49,239 nt of DNA from Candidatus Omnitrophota bacterium. Lineage in GTDB: Bacteria > Omnitrophota > Gorgyraeia > JAHIPI01. The notes under the pieces are model-generated. The model saw only the letters and a program-made list of their open reading frames with translations. It had not been told where the DNA came from and did not search any database. Location of the stretch: contig JADHVZ010000011.1 in assembly GCA_016783745.1 (NCBI GenBank), positions 1-49,239 on the forward strand, read 5' to 3'. The first letter of the stretch is position 1; each line of letters opens with the position of its first letter. Both the position numbers and the translations under genes were made by a program. Shown here in pieces: positions 36,863 to 45,707 of this stretch.

Positions 36863-38471
36863 TAAACCAGGAAATCCCCACTCAAAGATACCGGTAAAGC
36901 CGCTACTAATAATAGCGGCTTTTATCTTTCTATGCCTTGCCGCCTCGGCGTTTGCCGGTTATTTTGGCGATGCTTATGTGACCGGCTCTATAGCCGATGC
37001 CGTAAGCCTTATACCTTTTTTGTCCACTGACAGTTCATCGCATTCGATAACGGGCATGATCTTTAACGGCCTCACCAAATTCGACAAAAACTTGAACATC
37101 ATAGGGGATCTCGCCGAGAGATGGGACGTATCCGAAGACGGAAAAGAAATAACCTTCTATTTAAGAAAAAACGTAAGGTGGCATGACGGTATGCCTTTGA
37201 CTACGCGCGATATTAAATTCACATTCGAGGCCATCCTTGACCCTAAGAACGCGTGCCCTTACGTCTCCAGCTATAGAGATATACAGAGCGTGGACATCAT
37301 AGACGACTATACGGTCAAATTCACGTATTCACAGCCTTACGCGCCCGCGCTGTCAAAGTTGGGTATCGAGATCGTACCCGAACATATACTGAAGGGCGAG
37401 GACCTGCGTACGTCCAAATTCAAAAGAGATCCTCTTGGGTGCGGCGCCTATATACTGGAGAAATGGAAGAGTGATCAATATCTTATCCTTAATTCCAATC
37501 ATGATTATTTTGAGCACAGGCCTTATATAGATAAGTATGTGATGAGGGTCATACCTGATCTGGCGGTCCAGTTTCTGGAGCTTGCCACAGGCGGGATCGA
37601 CACGATGGGCCTGACGGCTTACCAGTACTTTTACAGGACGGCTAGCGAAAAATTCAAGTCGAAATTCAATACGTACACATATCTTTCCCGCGCCTACGCG
37701 TATGTGGGTTACAATCTGGAGGACCCGCTTTTTAGTGATAAGAGGGTGCGGAAGGCGCTGAGTTACGCCATCAATAAAAAAGAGATCATTGACGGCGTAC
37801 TGCTTGGCATGGGCGAGCCGTGCACCGGGCCGTTTTTCAAGGAGACGCCTTATTACAGCAAAAAGGCGGAGCAGTATAAATACGATAAGGAAAGGGCGCT
37901 TGAGCTTCTTGGTGAAGCGGGCTGGCGCGATTCAGACGGAGACGGCATCCTGGATAAAGACGGCGCTCCATTCAAATTTAAACTCATTACCAATCAGGGC
38001 AATAAAGACAGGGAAGATATCGCTACTATCGTCCAGAGGGAGTGGCAAGAGCTGGGCGTGGATGTTGAGATACAGATAATAGCGTGGGCGGCATTCTTAA
38101 AAGAGTATGTGGATAAGAAGAATTTTCAGGCGGTCATCTTAGGCTGGTCGCTTCCTATGGACCCGGACTGTTTTGTGGTGTGGCATTCTTCAAGCGCGGT
38201 TGAGGGAGGCCTCAATTTTATTTCGTTTAAGAATGAAGAGGTGGACGCCCTGATAGAGGAGGGCAGAAGGACATTTGATGTATATGAGAGGATCCGGATA
38301 TATAACAGGATCCATGAGATAATAGCCGAGGAAGCGCCTTATACTTTTTTATATTTTCCTTACGCGCGTGTCGCGATCTCTAACAGGTTTAAAGGGATAG
38401 AGCCGGCGCCAGCGGGGATAGGCTATAATTTTGTAGACTGGTACGTTGATCCGGGCGAGGTAAGGTACTGA
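36822..38471 (+). CDS. Peptide/nickel-type ABC transporter substrate-binding protein (SBP family 5)
   Basis: Binding protein of a Dpp/Opp-type importer, about 540 residues. The signal region is PLLIIAAFIFLCLAASAFA, with likely cleavage after AFA. Family features include SITGMIFNGLTKFDKNL, WDVSEDGKEITFYLRKNVRW, HDGMPLTTRDIKFTFE, GCGAYILEKW and ALSYAINKKEII. No ATG precedes the signal; TTG 36822 and TTG 36852 lie in the two copies of the secG-tail repeat, each with AGAGGAAG upstream, so the start is ambiguous and overlaps secG. Substrate is not deducible beyond peptide-like. Followed 2 nt later by the permease. Confidence 0.92.
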   Translation: MRKQQKRKYQLNRNKPGNPHSKIPVKPLLIIAAFIFLCLAASAFAGYFGDAYVTGSIADAVSLIPFLSTDSSSHSITGMIFNGLTKFDKNLNIIGDLAERWDVSEDGKEITFYLRKNVRWHDGMPLTTRDIKFTFEAILDPKNACPYVSSYRDIQSVDIIDDYTVKFTYSQPYAPALSKLGIEIVPEHILKGEDLRTSKFKRDPLGCGAYILEKWKSDQYLILNSNHDYFEHRPYIDKYVMRVIPDLAVQFLELATGGIDTMGLTAYQYFYRTASEKFKSKFNTYTYLSRAYAYVGYNLEDPLFSDKRVRKALSYAINKKEIIDGVLLGMGEPCTGPFFKETPYYSKKAEQYKYDKERALELLGEAGWRDSDGDGILDKDGAPFKFKLITNQGNKDREDIATIVQREWQELGVDVEIQIIAWAAFLKEYVDKKNFQAVILGWSLPMDPDCFVVWHSSSAVEGGLNFISFKNEEVDALIEEGRRTFDVYERIRIYNRIHEIIAEEAPYTFLYFPYARVAISNRFKGIEPAPAGIGYNFVDWYVDPGEVRY

Positions 38472-38473
38472 CC

Positions 38474-39445
38474 ATGCTTAGTTACATAATAAGAAGATCG
38501 CTTTTAATAATACCGATGTTGCTGGGGATATCGCTTATCACGCTTATGATAATGCATCTGGCCCCCGGGGACCCGGCGAGCCTGAGGTATGGCCTGAATC
38601 CGGAGGTGGGCGGCTCAGCAAGGACACAATTCAGGGAGATCTACGGCCTGGATAAGCCGGTTCATGTGCAGTATTTTATGTGGCTTAAGAGGATGGCCGT
38701 TCTCGATTTTGGGAATTCATTCATCGATGACAGGCCGGTCATACAGAAAATAGGCGAGAGGCTGCCGGCTACGCTGCTATTGAGCATAGCGTCTATTTTG
38801 TTGATTTATTCGATCTCTATCCCCATCGGCATAAGTTCCGCGGTCAAAGCGAATTCACCTTACGACAGATTGATGACGATCGTTGTATTCATCGGATACG
38901 CGACCCCAAGCTTCTGGTTCGCGCTGATCCTTATAATGTTTTTCGGTGTAAGGCTGGAGTGGTTTCCCATATCCGGCATGAGGCCGTGGTACGTGGATTA
39001 CTATCCGTTTTTTGCCTCGCTAAAAGACCTGGCGTGGCGAATGGTGCTGCCTGTCATGGCGACTTCGCTGGTGAGCCTCGCGGGGATATCGCGTTACATG
39101 CGCTCAGGCATGCTTGAGGTCTTAAGGCAGGATTATATAAGAACGGCGCGGGCTAAAGGATTAAGCGAGCGGCGGGTCATCTACAGGCATGCCTTGAAAA
39201 ACGCGCTGTTACCCATTGTAACTATTGCCAGCATGATACTTCCTTCGTTGATAGGTGGCAGCTTTATTATCGAGACTATTTTCGCATGGCCCGGTATGGG
39301 CAGGCTCGGGTATGAGGCGATCATGAACCATGATCTGCCTACGGTCATGGGTGTAGGGATAATATCAGTATTTCTTACGCTTTTAGGGCTGATATTAGCG
39401 GATGTTTTGTACGCCGTCGTAGACCCAAGGATCAGATATGAATGA
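38474..39445 (+). CDS. Peptide ABC transporter permease, DppB/OppB type
   Basis: 323 residues with about six membrane helices. It begins LSYIIRRSLLIIPMLLGISL, the usual signature of the family, followed by HLAPGDPA and LGLDKPVHVQYF-like spacing (here YGLDKPVHVQYFMW). The EAA loop RTARAKGLSERRVIYRHAL contacts the ATPases. It forms the channel with the next permease, whose start overlaps this gene by 8 nt. Confidence 0.95.
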   Translation: MLSYIIRRSLLIIPMLLGISLITLMIMHLAPGDPASLRYGLNPEVGGSARTQFREIYGLDKPVHVQYFMWLKRMAVLDFGNSFIDDRPVIQKIGERLPATLLLSIASILLIYSISIPIGISSAVKANSPYDRLMTIVVFIGYATPSFWFALILIMFFGVRLEWFPISGMRPWYVDYYPFFASLKDLAWRMVLPVMATSLVSLAGISRYMRSGMLEVLRQDYIRTARAKGLSERRVIYRHALKNALLPIVTIASMILPSLIGGSFIIETIFAWPGMGRLGYEAIMNHDLPTVMGVGIISVFLTLLGLILADVLYAVVDPRIRYE

Positions 39446-40274
39446 CATGTTTAAAGAGATTGTGAAAAATAAACAGGTGTTATTTGGCGTGGTGGTGATC
39501 TTATTTATGTTTATCGTCGCGCTGTTCGCGCCTGTTCTAGCCACCCATGATCCGCTGGAGCTGGATCTATCGGCCGATGTAAGGTTGCAACCGCCGTCCG
39601 CTGAGCACATCTTTGGGACCGATGACATGGGAAGGGACTTGTTCAGCAGGATGGTCTACGGCGCGAGGATATCTTTGTCTGTGGGCTTTATCGCTGTAGC
39701 TATAATGCTTGTGATAGGCGTTACGCTGGGAGTCATCGCCGGATACTACGGAAAATGGGTGGATACTCTGATCATGAGGCTGGTCGAGATAATGATGTGC
39801 TTTCCGCGTTTTTATCTCATACTTATGATCTTAGCTTTTCTGGGCCCGTCAATAATATACGTTATGATCGTGATAGGCCTTACAAGCTGGACAGGGCTTA
39901 CAAGGCTTGTCCGCGCGGAGTTTTTATCGTTGAGGGAAAGGGAATACGCTATAGCGGCGAAGGCGCTGGGCGCCTCTGACATGAGGATAGCTTTCAGGCA
40001 TATATTGCCGAATGCCCTTGCTCCTGTATTCGTCAGCATAACATTGAGCTTGGGCGGCGCCATACTGCTGGAAAGCGGCTTGAGTTTTCTTGGCCTTGGC
40101 GTTCAGATACCAACGCCAAGTTGGGGCAATATTATAAGCACCGGAAGATTTTACATAGACAGCGCCTGGTGGCTTACGGTGATCCCGGGCCTGTCTATAT
40201 TGTTGACTGTTTTGAGCTTCTATCTTGTGGGTGAGGGGCTGCGCGTTATCCTTGACCCAAGGATGAAAAGGTGA
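39438..40274 (+). CDS. Peptide ABC transporter permease, DppC/OppC type
   Basis: 278 residues with a single N-terminal helix ([20 protein letters not shown]), then [20 protein letters not shown], a hallmark of DppC/OppC. Four or five more helices follow, with the EAA loop [21 protein letters not shown]. Pairs with the 38474 permease. Its stop overlaps the next gene's region (GTGATCATG at 40271). Confidence 0.95.
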   Translation: MNDMFKEIVKNKQVLFGVVVILFMFIVALFAPVLATHDPLELDLSADVRLQPPSAEHIFGTDDMGRDLFSRMVYGARISLSVGFIAVAIMLVIGVTLGVIAGYYGKWVDTLIMRLVEIMMCFPRFYLILMILAFLGPSIIYVMIVIGLTSWTGLTRLVRAEFLSLREREYAIAAKALGASDMRIAFRHILPNALAPVFVSITLSLGGAILLESGLSFLGLGVQIPTPSWGNIISTGRFYIDSAWWLTVIPGLSILLTVLSFYLVGEGLRVILDPRMKR

Positions 40275-40276
40275 TC

Positions 40277-41101
40277 ATGGCGCTGTTACAGGTAAAGAAT
40301 TTAAAGACGCATTTTTTCGCGGAGAGCGAAGTCCGCAAGGCTGTCGACGATGTCAGCTTTGTCGTACAGGAAGGTGAGACCTTCGGGCTTGTGGGTGAGT
40401 CAGGCTCCGGCAAGACTGTGACGGCGTTATCCATACTGAAACTGGTCGATGAGCCGGGAAGGATAGTCGGAGGAGATATAATATTCGGAGGGCGATCCCT
40501 TCTTGAGCTAAGTAAAGAAAATATGCGCAAAATAAGGGGCAATGATATTTCAATAGTTTTTCAGGAGCCTTTGACCGCGTTAAATCCTGTCCTTTCGATC
40601 GGCGAGCAGGTAACGGAGCAGATCCACGCGCATAGAGACGTAAGTAAGGAAGAGGCTAAAGAAACGGCCCTTGCATGCTTGAAGGAAGTACATCTGCCGC
40701 AGCCTGAACGTGTATTCTATGATTATCCGCACAGGTTGAGCGGCGGGATGAGGCAGCGGGCGATGATAGCCATGGCGCTATGCCTGAGGCCAAGACTTCT
40801 CATAGCGGATGAGCCTACTACCGCCCTTGATGTGACTATCCAGGCGGAGATACTGGACTTATTCCGCGAGATAAAGAAAAAGCATAATATGTCTATTCTT
40901 TTTATAACGCATGACTTTGGTATCATCGCCCAGCTTGCGGACAGAGTGGCGGTGATGCAGAAGGGGCGTATTGTCGAGCAGGGCGGCGTGGAAAATATAT
41001 TTTATTATCCGAAGGACGCCTATACCAAAGAACTACTTGAGGCTGTCCCGAAGATCCCCAGGGAACTGAGAATACAAAATGATAGAAATAAAAAATCTTA
41101 A
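40277..41101 (+). CDS. Peptide ABC transporter ATP-binding protein, DppD/OppD type
   Basis: 274 residues from ATG 40277 (AAAAGG just upstream); GTG 40271 is an alternative overlapping the preceding TGA. Walker [13 protein letters not shown]-loop [13 protein letters not shown], signature [13 protein letters not shown], Walker [15 protein letters not shown] and switch FITHDFG. It ends soon after [16 protein letters not shown], lacking most of the C-terminal extension with cysteines found in ~330-residue relatives. The stop is 23 nt inside the next gene. Confidence 0.95.
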   Translation: MALLQVKNLKTHFFAESEVRKAVDDVSFVVQEGETFGLVGESGSGKTVTALSILKLVDEPGRIVGGDIIFGGRSLLELSKENMRKIRGNDISIVFQEPLTALNPVLSIGEQVTEQIHAHRDVSKEEAKETALACLKEVHLPQPERVFYDYPHRLSGGMRQRAMIAMALCLRPRLLIADEPTTALDVTIQAEILDLFREIKKKHNMSILFITHDFGIIAQLADRVAVMQKGRIVEQGGVENIFYYPKDAYTKELLEAVPKIPRELRIQNDRNKKS

Positions 41102-41873
41102 AAAATATTTTCCTGTCAAAAGGGGCGTGCTGCAGCGTACGATGGATCATGTCAAAGCCGTTGACGATATATCCTTGTCTGTAAACAGGGGCGAGATCTT
41201 CGGGCTTGTCGGTGAGTCGGGTTGCGGCAAGACTACTACAGGCAGGCTTGCCCTTAATCTTTTAACGCCGGACTCGGGCGAGGTATTATTTGAGGGCGAG
41301 GATATCTTTTCAATGAAGAAGCGCCGGATAATGGAACTGCGAAAAAACATGCAGATAATCTTTCAGGACCCGTTCAGCTCGCTTAACCCGCGGATGAAGG
41401 TGAAGGATATAATCACAGAGGGCCTCATCCTGCATAAAAAATGTAGCGCCTCTGAGCTTGAGGCAAGATGCGACCAGGCCTTAAGCATGGTGGGGCTGCC
41501 GGTTGATTATAAGCACAGATACCCGCATCAATTCAGCGGAGGGGAGAGGCAGAGAATAGGCATCGCGAGAGCTGTCATACTGGAGCCTAAATTCATAGTC
41601 TGTGATGAGCCTGTATCAAGCCTTGATGTCTCGATACAGGCAAAGATATTAAAGCTGTTAAAAGATCTTAAGTCGAGACTGGGCCTTACTTACCTTTTTA
41701 TAACTCACGATTTAAGTGTGGTGGCTAATTTGTGCGAGCGCGTGGCCGTTATGTATAAGGGCAAGATAGTGGAGACTGGCAGCGTGAACGATATTTACAC
41801 CGCGCCAAAGCACGAATATACCCGAAAACTTCTCAAAAGCATCCCAATTCCCGATCCCCGCGCCCGCCATTAG
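41079..41873 (+). CDS. Peptide ABC transporter ATP-binding protein, DppF/OppF type, probably 3'-truncated
   Basis: 264 residues. Walker [13 protein letters not shown]-loop [14 protein letters not shown], signature [13 protein letters not shown], Walker [15 protein letters not shown] and switch FITHDLS. The protein ends [13 protein letters not shown]; many relatives continue ~50-60 residues with a Cys-containing segment. The stop codon TAG (41871-41873) is the first three bases of the repeat array, so the C-terminus may have been clipped by that insertion. The ATPase core is intact. Confidence 0.93.
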   Translation: MIEIKNLKKYFPVKRGVLQRTMDHVKAVDDISLSVNRGEIFGLVGESGCGKTTTGRLALNLLTPDSGEVLFEGEDIFSMKKRRIMELRKNMQIIFQDPFSSLNPRMKVKDIITEGLILHKKCSASELEARCDQALSMVGLPVDYKHRYPHQFSGGERQRIGIARAVILEPKFIVCDEPVSSLDVSIQAKILKLLKDLKSRLGLTYLFITHDLSVVANLCERVAVMYKGKIVETGSVNDIYTAPKHEYTRKLLKSIPIPDPRARH

Positions 41874-41930
41874 GGGACGTGTGAGAAGGGGACGTGTGAG
41901 AAGGGGACGTGTGAAAAGGGGACACGTCAC
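41871..41930. repeat. Left repeat array of the RAYT element
   Basis: TAGGGGACGTGTGAGAA, then GGGGACGTGTGAGAA, GGGGACGTGTGAAAA and GGGGACACGTCAC: period 15. The final unit ends CACGTCAC, corresponding to CAGGTCAC in the array at 376-517. Confidence 0.93.
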
Positions 41931-42006
41931 AAAAAGTAAAAAAAATAAAAAAAACATGTAAGAATTTGCCTCCTCAATCGTATATATAGGTGAAGGAGGT
42001 GTTTTT

Positions 42007-42597
42007 ATGCCAAGGACAAGAAGGGTTCTATATGATGGGGTAATATGCCATTTGATCAACAGGGCACATAATGAAAGAGTGCTGTTTGTGGGGAAGCAGG
42101 ACTTTATTCGTTTTAAGGACATAACATGTGCCTACCTCAAGAAATTCGCTGTAAAGATCTATAATTATTGCCTAATGCCCACTCACTTCCATTTTCTTGC
42201 GAGAATAGAAAAAGCGAGTGAGCTGGCACCATTTATCAAAGGAATCTCGCAGGCGTATGCTTATTACTATAAGGAGAAGTACAAGCATAAAGGATATTTG
42301 TTTCAAAACAGGTACAAGAGTCTGTTCGTAGAGAAAGAGGATTATCTTTTAGAGTGCGCACGTTATATCGAAAGAAATCCGTTAAGGGCTCACCTTGTAA
42401 CCGACTTAACAAAATATCCCTGGTCAAGCTATAATTACTATGCAAAAGGGAAGAGCGATGCTATAATAGTTCCCAACATAATGTATAATGGCTTTGGCCG
42501 GACAGTTGATGAGCGGATGAAGAATTATATCGAGTATGTCAATAAGTCTCGGCCGTATGAGACATTACTGGATGATGCCATAGCTAAGATGAGATAG
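42007..42597 (+). CDS. REP-associated tyrosine transposase (RAYT, IS200/IS605-like Y1 family)
   Basis: 196 residues of the Y1/HUH single-strand transposase fold. The metal-binding HxH lies in YCLMPTHFHFLARI near residue 60. The region SQAYAYYYKEKYKHKGYLFQNRYKS follows, given here as two parts around residue 85. ARYIERNPLRAHLV and YPWSSYNYY are typical of RAYTs; the catalytic Tyr is likely in the ~residue 115-120 segment (ARYIERNP). Strong ribosome site AAGGAGGTG before ATG 42007. RAYTs cut and join REP-type hairpins and are usually host-resident single genes without a TnpB partner, as here. Confidence 0.93.
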   Translation: MPRTRRVLYDGVICHLINRAHNERVLFVGKQDFIRFKDITCAYLKKFAVKIYNYCLMPTHFHFLARIEKASELAPFIKGISQAYAYYYKEKYKHKGYLFQNRYKSLFVEKEDYLLECARYIERNPLRAHLVTDLTKYPWSSYNYYAKGKSDAIIVPNIMYNGFGRTVDERMKNYIEYVNKSRPYETLLDDAIAKMR

Positions 42598-42598
42598 A

Positions 42599-42670
42599 GG
42601 TGTGTCCCCTTTTGACACGTCCCCTTTTGACACGTCCCCTAATGACACGTCCCCTTCTCACACGTCCCCC
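42599..42670. repeat. Right repeat array of the RAYT element
   Basis: Five units in reverse orientation: GGTGTGTCCCCTTTT, GACACGTCCCCTTTT, GACACGTCCCCTAAT, GACACGTCCCCTTCT and CACACGTCCCC. The order of variants (TTTT, TAAT, TTCT) is the same as in the right half of 376-517, which has one TTTT unit fewer. Confidence 0.93.
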
Positions 42671-42683
42671 CAAAGGATAGTAG

Positions 42684-42711
42684 TTGCAATTTTGGTGGTT
42701 TAATATATAAT
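42684..42711 (+). promoter_or_regulatory. Possible promoter of the MscS-type gene
   Basis: TTGCAA (42684-42689), 16 nt, TATAAT (42706-42711), just after the right repeat array. AAGGAG at 42741-42746 precedes the ATG at 42753. Confidence 0.5.
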
Positions 42712-42752
42712 TATATTTTAGGCTGATTATAACTATAACCAAGGAGACCAAA

Positions 42753-43613
42753 ATGGAGATGTCGATATTAAAGTTATCTCCCGTTGTATGGAAAGTAACA
42801 GTTTCGGTTGTCACAATTATAATCTTCTCTCTTGTAGGGGCGCTCATAAGCAGGCTGATCAACCGCAGGATAGAGGATCTAAAGCAGAAGTATAACGCCA
42901 GGAAGACCAGCGTCTATATTGTGACGTTTCTTATGCTCTTGAGCCTGTCCATAATCTGGATAAAGGATCTTGGCAAGCTCACGGTGATATTATCAGTCAT
43001 CGCGGCCGGTCTTGTTGTGTCCTTACAGGAGCTCATACTTTGTATTGCCGGCTGGTTTGTGATAATATTCAGAAAGCCGTTTGACACGGGTGACAGGATA
43101 GAGATAGGCGGAATGAAAGGGGACGTAATAGATATAGGTTTCCTGCATACATCGCTCCTTGAGATAGGCAACTGGGTGGTGGAAGACCAGTCCACAGGCA
43201 GGGTCATGCATATCCCTAACAGCATGGTCTTCAGAAACGCTGTCTCAAACTATACCAGAGACTTTGAGTTCATATGGAACGAGATAAAGATCGTGGTGAC
43301 ATTTGAGAGCGACTGGAAGAAGGCGCGCGAGGTCATTTTAAATCACGCCCAGAAGGAATCAGACAGGATCAAAAAAGAGGTAGACAGGTTGATCCGCAGA
43401 ATGGCCACCCAGTACCTCATTTATTATGAAAAACTGACACCAATTGTCTACGTGAAGATAGTAGGGCACGGGGTGGAACTTTCGCTCAGATACCTGACAG
43501 AAGCTAAAAAGAGGCGCTCGACGCAGGATGAGATATCCGGCAAGATACTTAATGATTTTGAGAAGCTCCCCGATGTGAATTTTGCTTACGAGACGCTCCG
43601 GCTGGTGAAATAA
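42753..43613 (+). CDS. Small-conductance mechanosensitive channel, MscS family
   Basis: 286 residues. Three hydrophobic segments (about 10-33, 50-70 and 75-105) precede the cytosolic part. The pore-lining TM3 region reads [20 protein letters not shown]. The MscS beta domain is [23 protein letters not shown], seen here near residues 108-130, followed by [17 protein letters not shown]. It protects cells from osmotic downshock. Monocistronic promoter; leuC follows after 26 nt and may be co-transcribed. Confidence 0.93.
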   Translation: MEMSILKLSPVVWKVTVSVVTIIIFSLVGALISRLINRRIEDLKQKYNARKTSVYIVTFLMLLSLSIIWIKDLGKLTVILSVIAAGLVVSLQELILCIAGWFVIIFRKPFDTGDRIEIGGMKGDVIDIGFLHTSLLEIGNWVVEDQSTGRVMHIPNSMVFRNAVSNYTRDFEFIWNEIKIVVTFESDWKKAREVILNHAQKESDRIKKEVDRLIRRMATQYLIYYEKLTPIVYVKIVGHGVELSLRYLTEAKKRRSTQDEISGKILNDFEKLPDVNFAYETLRLVK

Positions 43614-43639
43614 AGCTATACTCAGAAAAGCGAAGCTCT

Positions 43640-44923
43640 ATGGGATATACGATAACACAAAAGATATTGATGGCGCACTGCGGGAAAAAGGCTCTTAAGC
43701 CCGGTGATTTTATCGATGCCAGGATAGATCTTTGCCTGGGCAATGATATCACCGCGCCGCTCGCGATCAGAGAGTTTGAAAGAATAGGGGCGAAGAAGGT
43801 ATTCAATAAGAATAAGATCGCGCTCATACCTGACCATTTTACGCCCAATAAGGACATGAAGAGCGCGAACCAATGTAAGGTATTAAGCCAGTTTGCCTCT
43901 AAGCACAATATAAAGCATTACTATGAAGTCGGCAGGATGGGCATAGAGCACGTTCTTTTGCCTGAACTGGGTTTGGTGCTCCCCGGGGATGTGGTGATAG
44001 GCGCTGACAGCCATACCTGTACATATGGGGCGTTAGGGGCTTTTTCCACAGGAATGGGCTCAACTGATCTGGCGGCAGCCTTTATTACCGGCAGATGCTG
44101 GTTTAAGGTGCCGGAATCGATAAAGTTTGTATATAAAGGCAAATTGAACAAGTGGGTCGGCGGAAAAGACCTTATACTGCATACCATCGGCGATATCGGG
44201 GTGGACGGCGCGCTTTATTCAGCGATGGAGTTCACGGGCGATACCATAAGAAAGCTTTCCATGGATGACCGCTTCGCCATGTGCAATATGGCAATTGAGG
44301 CGGGCGGAAAAAGCGGTATTGTGGAGCCGGACGCCATAACCGAAAAGTACGTAAAGAGCAGATGGGCATCGGCGGCCGGAAAAGTGAATAAAAGAGCTCA
44401 CAAGCTCTATAGAAGCGACAGTGACGCAAAATATAAAAAGATCCGCGAATATGATGTGAAAAAAATAGAGCCGCAGGTCTCAACGCCTTATTTACCAAGT
44501 AACGCCGTGGCCGTAAGTAAACTAAAAAAAGTGAGCATTGACCAGTCTGTGATCGGCTCCTGCACAAACGGCAGGATCAGCGACTTAAGAGTAGCGGCGA
44601 AGATTTTGAAGAATAAGAAGGTAAAGTCGAGCGTCAGGACAATAGTGATCCCGGCGACACAGCAGATATATCTGGATGCCCTTAAAGAAGGCCTGGTCGA
44701 GATATTTATAGACTCAGGCGCGGTGGTTTCCACGCCAACATGCGGGCCATGCCTGGGCGGACACATGGGCATCCTGGGAGCGGGCGAAGTGGCAGTGGCA
44801 ACGACAAACAGGAATTTTAAAGGCAGGATGGGCGACCTTACAAGCAAGGTTTATCTGTCAAACCCGGCAGTCGCGGCGGCAAGCGCGATAAAGGGCCGCA
44901 TAGCCCACCCTGAGGAAGTATGA
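43640..44923 (+). CDS. leuC: 3-isopropylmalate dehydratase large subunit (LeuC2/HacA type)
   Basis: Aconitase-family [4Fe-4S] enzyme that isomerises 2- to 3-isopropylmalate. 427 residues, the short LeuC2 type. Motifs: [31 protein letters not shown] with a cluster Cys, and [19 protein letters not shown] with the two remaining Cys ligands. The start ATG 43640 is preceded by no strong Shine-Dalgarno (AAGCGAAG). The TGA overlaps leuD. A homoaconitase or related substrate cannot be excluded, but the leuB neighbour supports leucine synthesis. Confidence 0.93.
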   Translation: MGYTITQKILMAHCGKKALKPGDFIDARIDLCLGNDITAPLAIREFERIGAKKVFNKNKIALIPDHFTPNKDMKSANQCKVLSQFASKHNIKHYYEVGRMGIEHVLLPELGLVLPGDVVIGADSHTCTYGALGAFSTGMGSTDLAAAFITGRCWFKVPESIKFVYKGKLNKWVGGKDLILHTIGDIGVDGALYSAMEFTGDTIRKLSMDDRFAMCNMAIEAGGKSGIVEPDAITEKYVKSRWASAAGKVNKRAHKLYRSDSDAKYKKIREYDVKKIEPQVSTPYLPSNAVAVSKLKKVSIDQSVIGSCTNGRISDLRVAAKILKNKKVKSSVRTIVIPATQQIYLDALKEGLVEIFIDSGAVVSTPTCGPCLGGHMGILGAGEVAVATTNRNFKGRMGDLTSKVYLSNPAVAAASAIKGRIAHPEEV

Positions 44924-44925
44924 TT

Positions 44926-45420
44926 ATGAAGGCTAACGGAAAAGCATTCAAATTCGGAAAGAACATAAATACCGATGAGATAATCCCGGCAAAATATCTT
45001 AATACAACGGATGCCAAAGAATTGGCATCGCATTGCATGGAGGGGATCATCGGCAATGATTTCGCTAAAAAAGTGAAAGGCGGCGATATAATAGTCGCGG
45101 GCAGGAATTTTGGCTGCGGCTCTTCCCGTGAGCACGCCCCGTATTCTATAAAATCAGCCGGGGTATCCTGCGTTATAGCTGAGAGTTTCGCGCGAATATT
45201 TTACCGTAACAGCATAAATATCGGCCTGCCCATACTTGAAAGCAAAACAGCCGCGAGAGGTATAAAAGAAGGCGATAAGATAGAGGTCGATTTCACAAAA
45301 GGCGAGATAAGGAATGTGACCAAAGGCAAAGTTTACAGATCACAAAGTTTCCCCGCGTTTATGGAGAAGATCATAAAAGCGGGCGGCCTGCTAAAAATGA
45401 TACAGGACAGCTATTTGTGA
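44926..45420 (+). CDS. leuD: 3-isopropylmalate dehydratase small subunit
   Basis: Swivel domain partner of LeuC. 164 residues from ATG 44926, which has AGGAAG at 44913-44918; ATG 44920 is an alternative overlapping the leuC stop. Family motifs: [34 protein letters not shown] (the substrate loop) and [15 protein letters not shown]. Directly coupled to leuC. Confidence 0.95.
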   Translation: MKANGKAFKFGKNINTDEIIPAKYLNTTDAKELASHCMEGIIGNDFAKKVKGGDIIVAGRNFGCGSSREHAPYSIKSAGVSCVIAESFARIFYRNSINIGLPILESKTAARGIKEGDKIEVDFTKGEIRNVTKGKVYRSQSFPAFMEKIIKAGGLLKMIQDSYL

Positions 45421-45428
45421 GGTGATTT

Positions 45429-45701
45429 ATGGTAAAGATCGAAAAGGAAGAGCAGAACATAGTAGCCTACATAGGCAATTACAAGGTCAGGGGGACCATT
45501 TTTATGCCGCAGGGAGCAAGGCTTTCAGATTTTCTGGGCGGCGTAGGGCAGAAGCAGTATATTCCGGTGGTTGACGTCACTATTTCAGACGCCTCGGATA
45601 GGCTGGTCTGCAAGGCGGATTTTCTTGAGCTAAACAAGGATAGGATACTGTTCCTGTTTCCCGAGAATAAAGGAAAAGAGGAAGCGGATAAGGAGAGGTA
45701 A
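45429..45701 (+). CDS. Small conserved-looking protein of unknown function
   Basis: 90 residues, no signal or membrane segment. Predicted mostly beta: IVAYIGNYKVRGTIFMPQGA, RLSDFLGG and IPVVDVTISD, ending in a charged tail (ENKGKEEADKER). The pattern of a G-x-I-x-x-P-x-G-x-R-L-S-D-F-L core is one I associate with uncharacterised small domains, but I assign no function. It lies between leuD (8 nt) and leuB (6 nt), with GAGGTGA before its ATG, so it is certainly part of the leucine operon. A regulatory or assembly role is speculation. Confidence 0.75.
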   Translation: MVKIEKEEQNIVAYIGNYKVRGTIFMPQGARLSDFLGGVGQKQYIPVVDVTISDASDRLVCKADFLELNKDRILFLFPENKGKEEADKER

Positions 45702-45707
45702 AAGTCA

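Larger units (their letters stand above)
41871..42670 (+). mobile_element. RAYT element: Y1 transposase gene between inverted GGGGACGTGTSA arrays
   Basis: An 800-bp unit made of a left array (41871-41930, four GGGGAC units), a 76-nt leader, the transposase gene and a right array (42599-42670, five GTCCCC units in reverse complement). Arrays of short palindromic units around a REP-associated tyrosine transposase are the defining arrangement of RAYT systems. The leader contains CCTCCT (about 41968-41973), complementary to the AGGAGG ribosome site, so a translation-limiting hairpin is possible. Confidence 0.85.
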
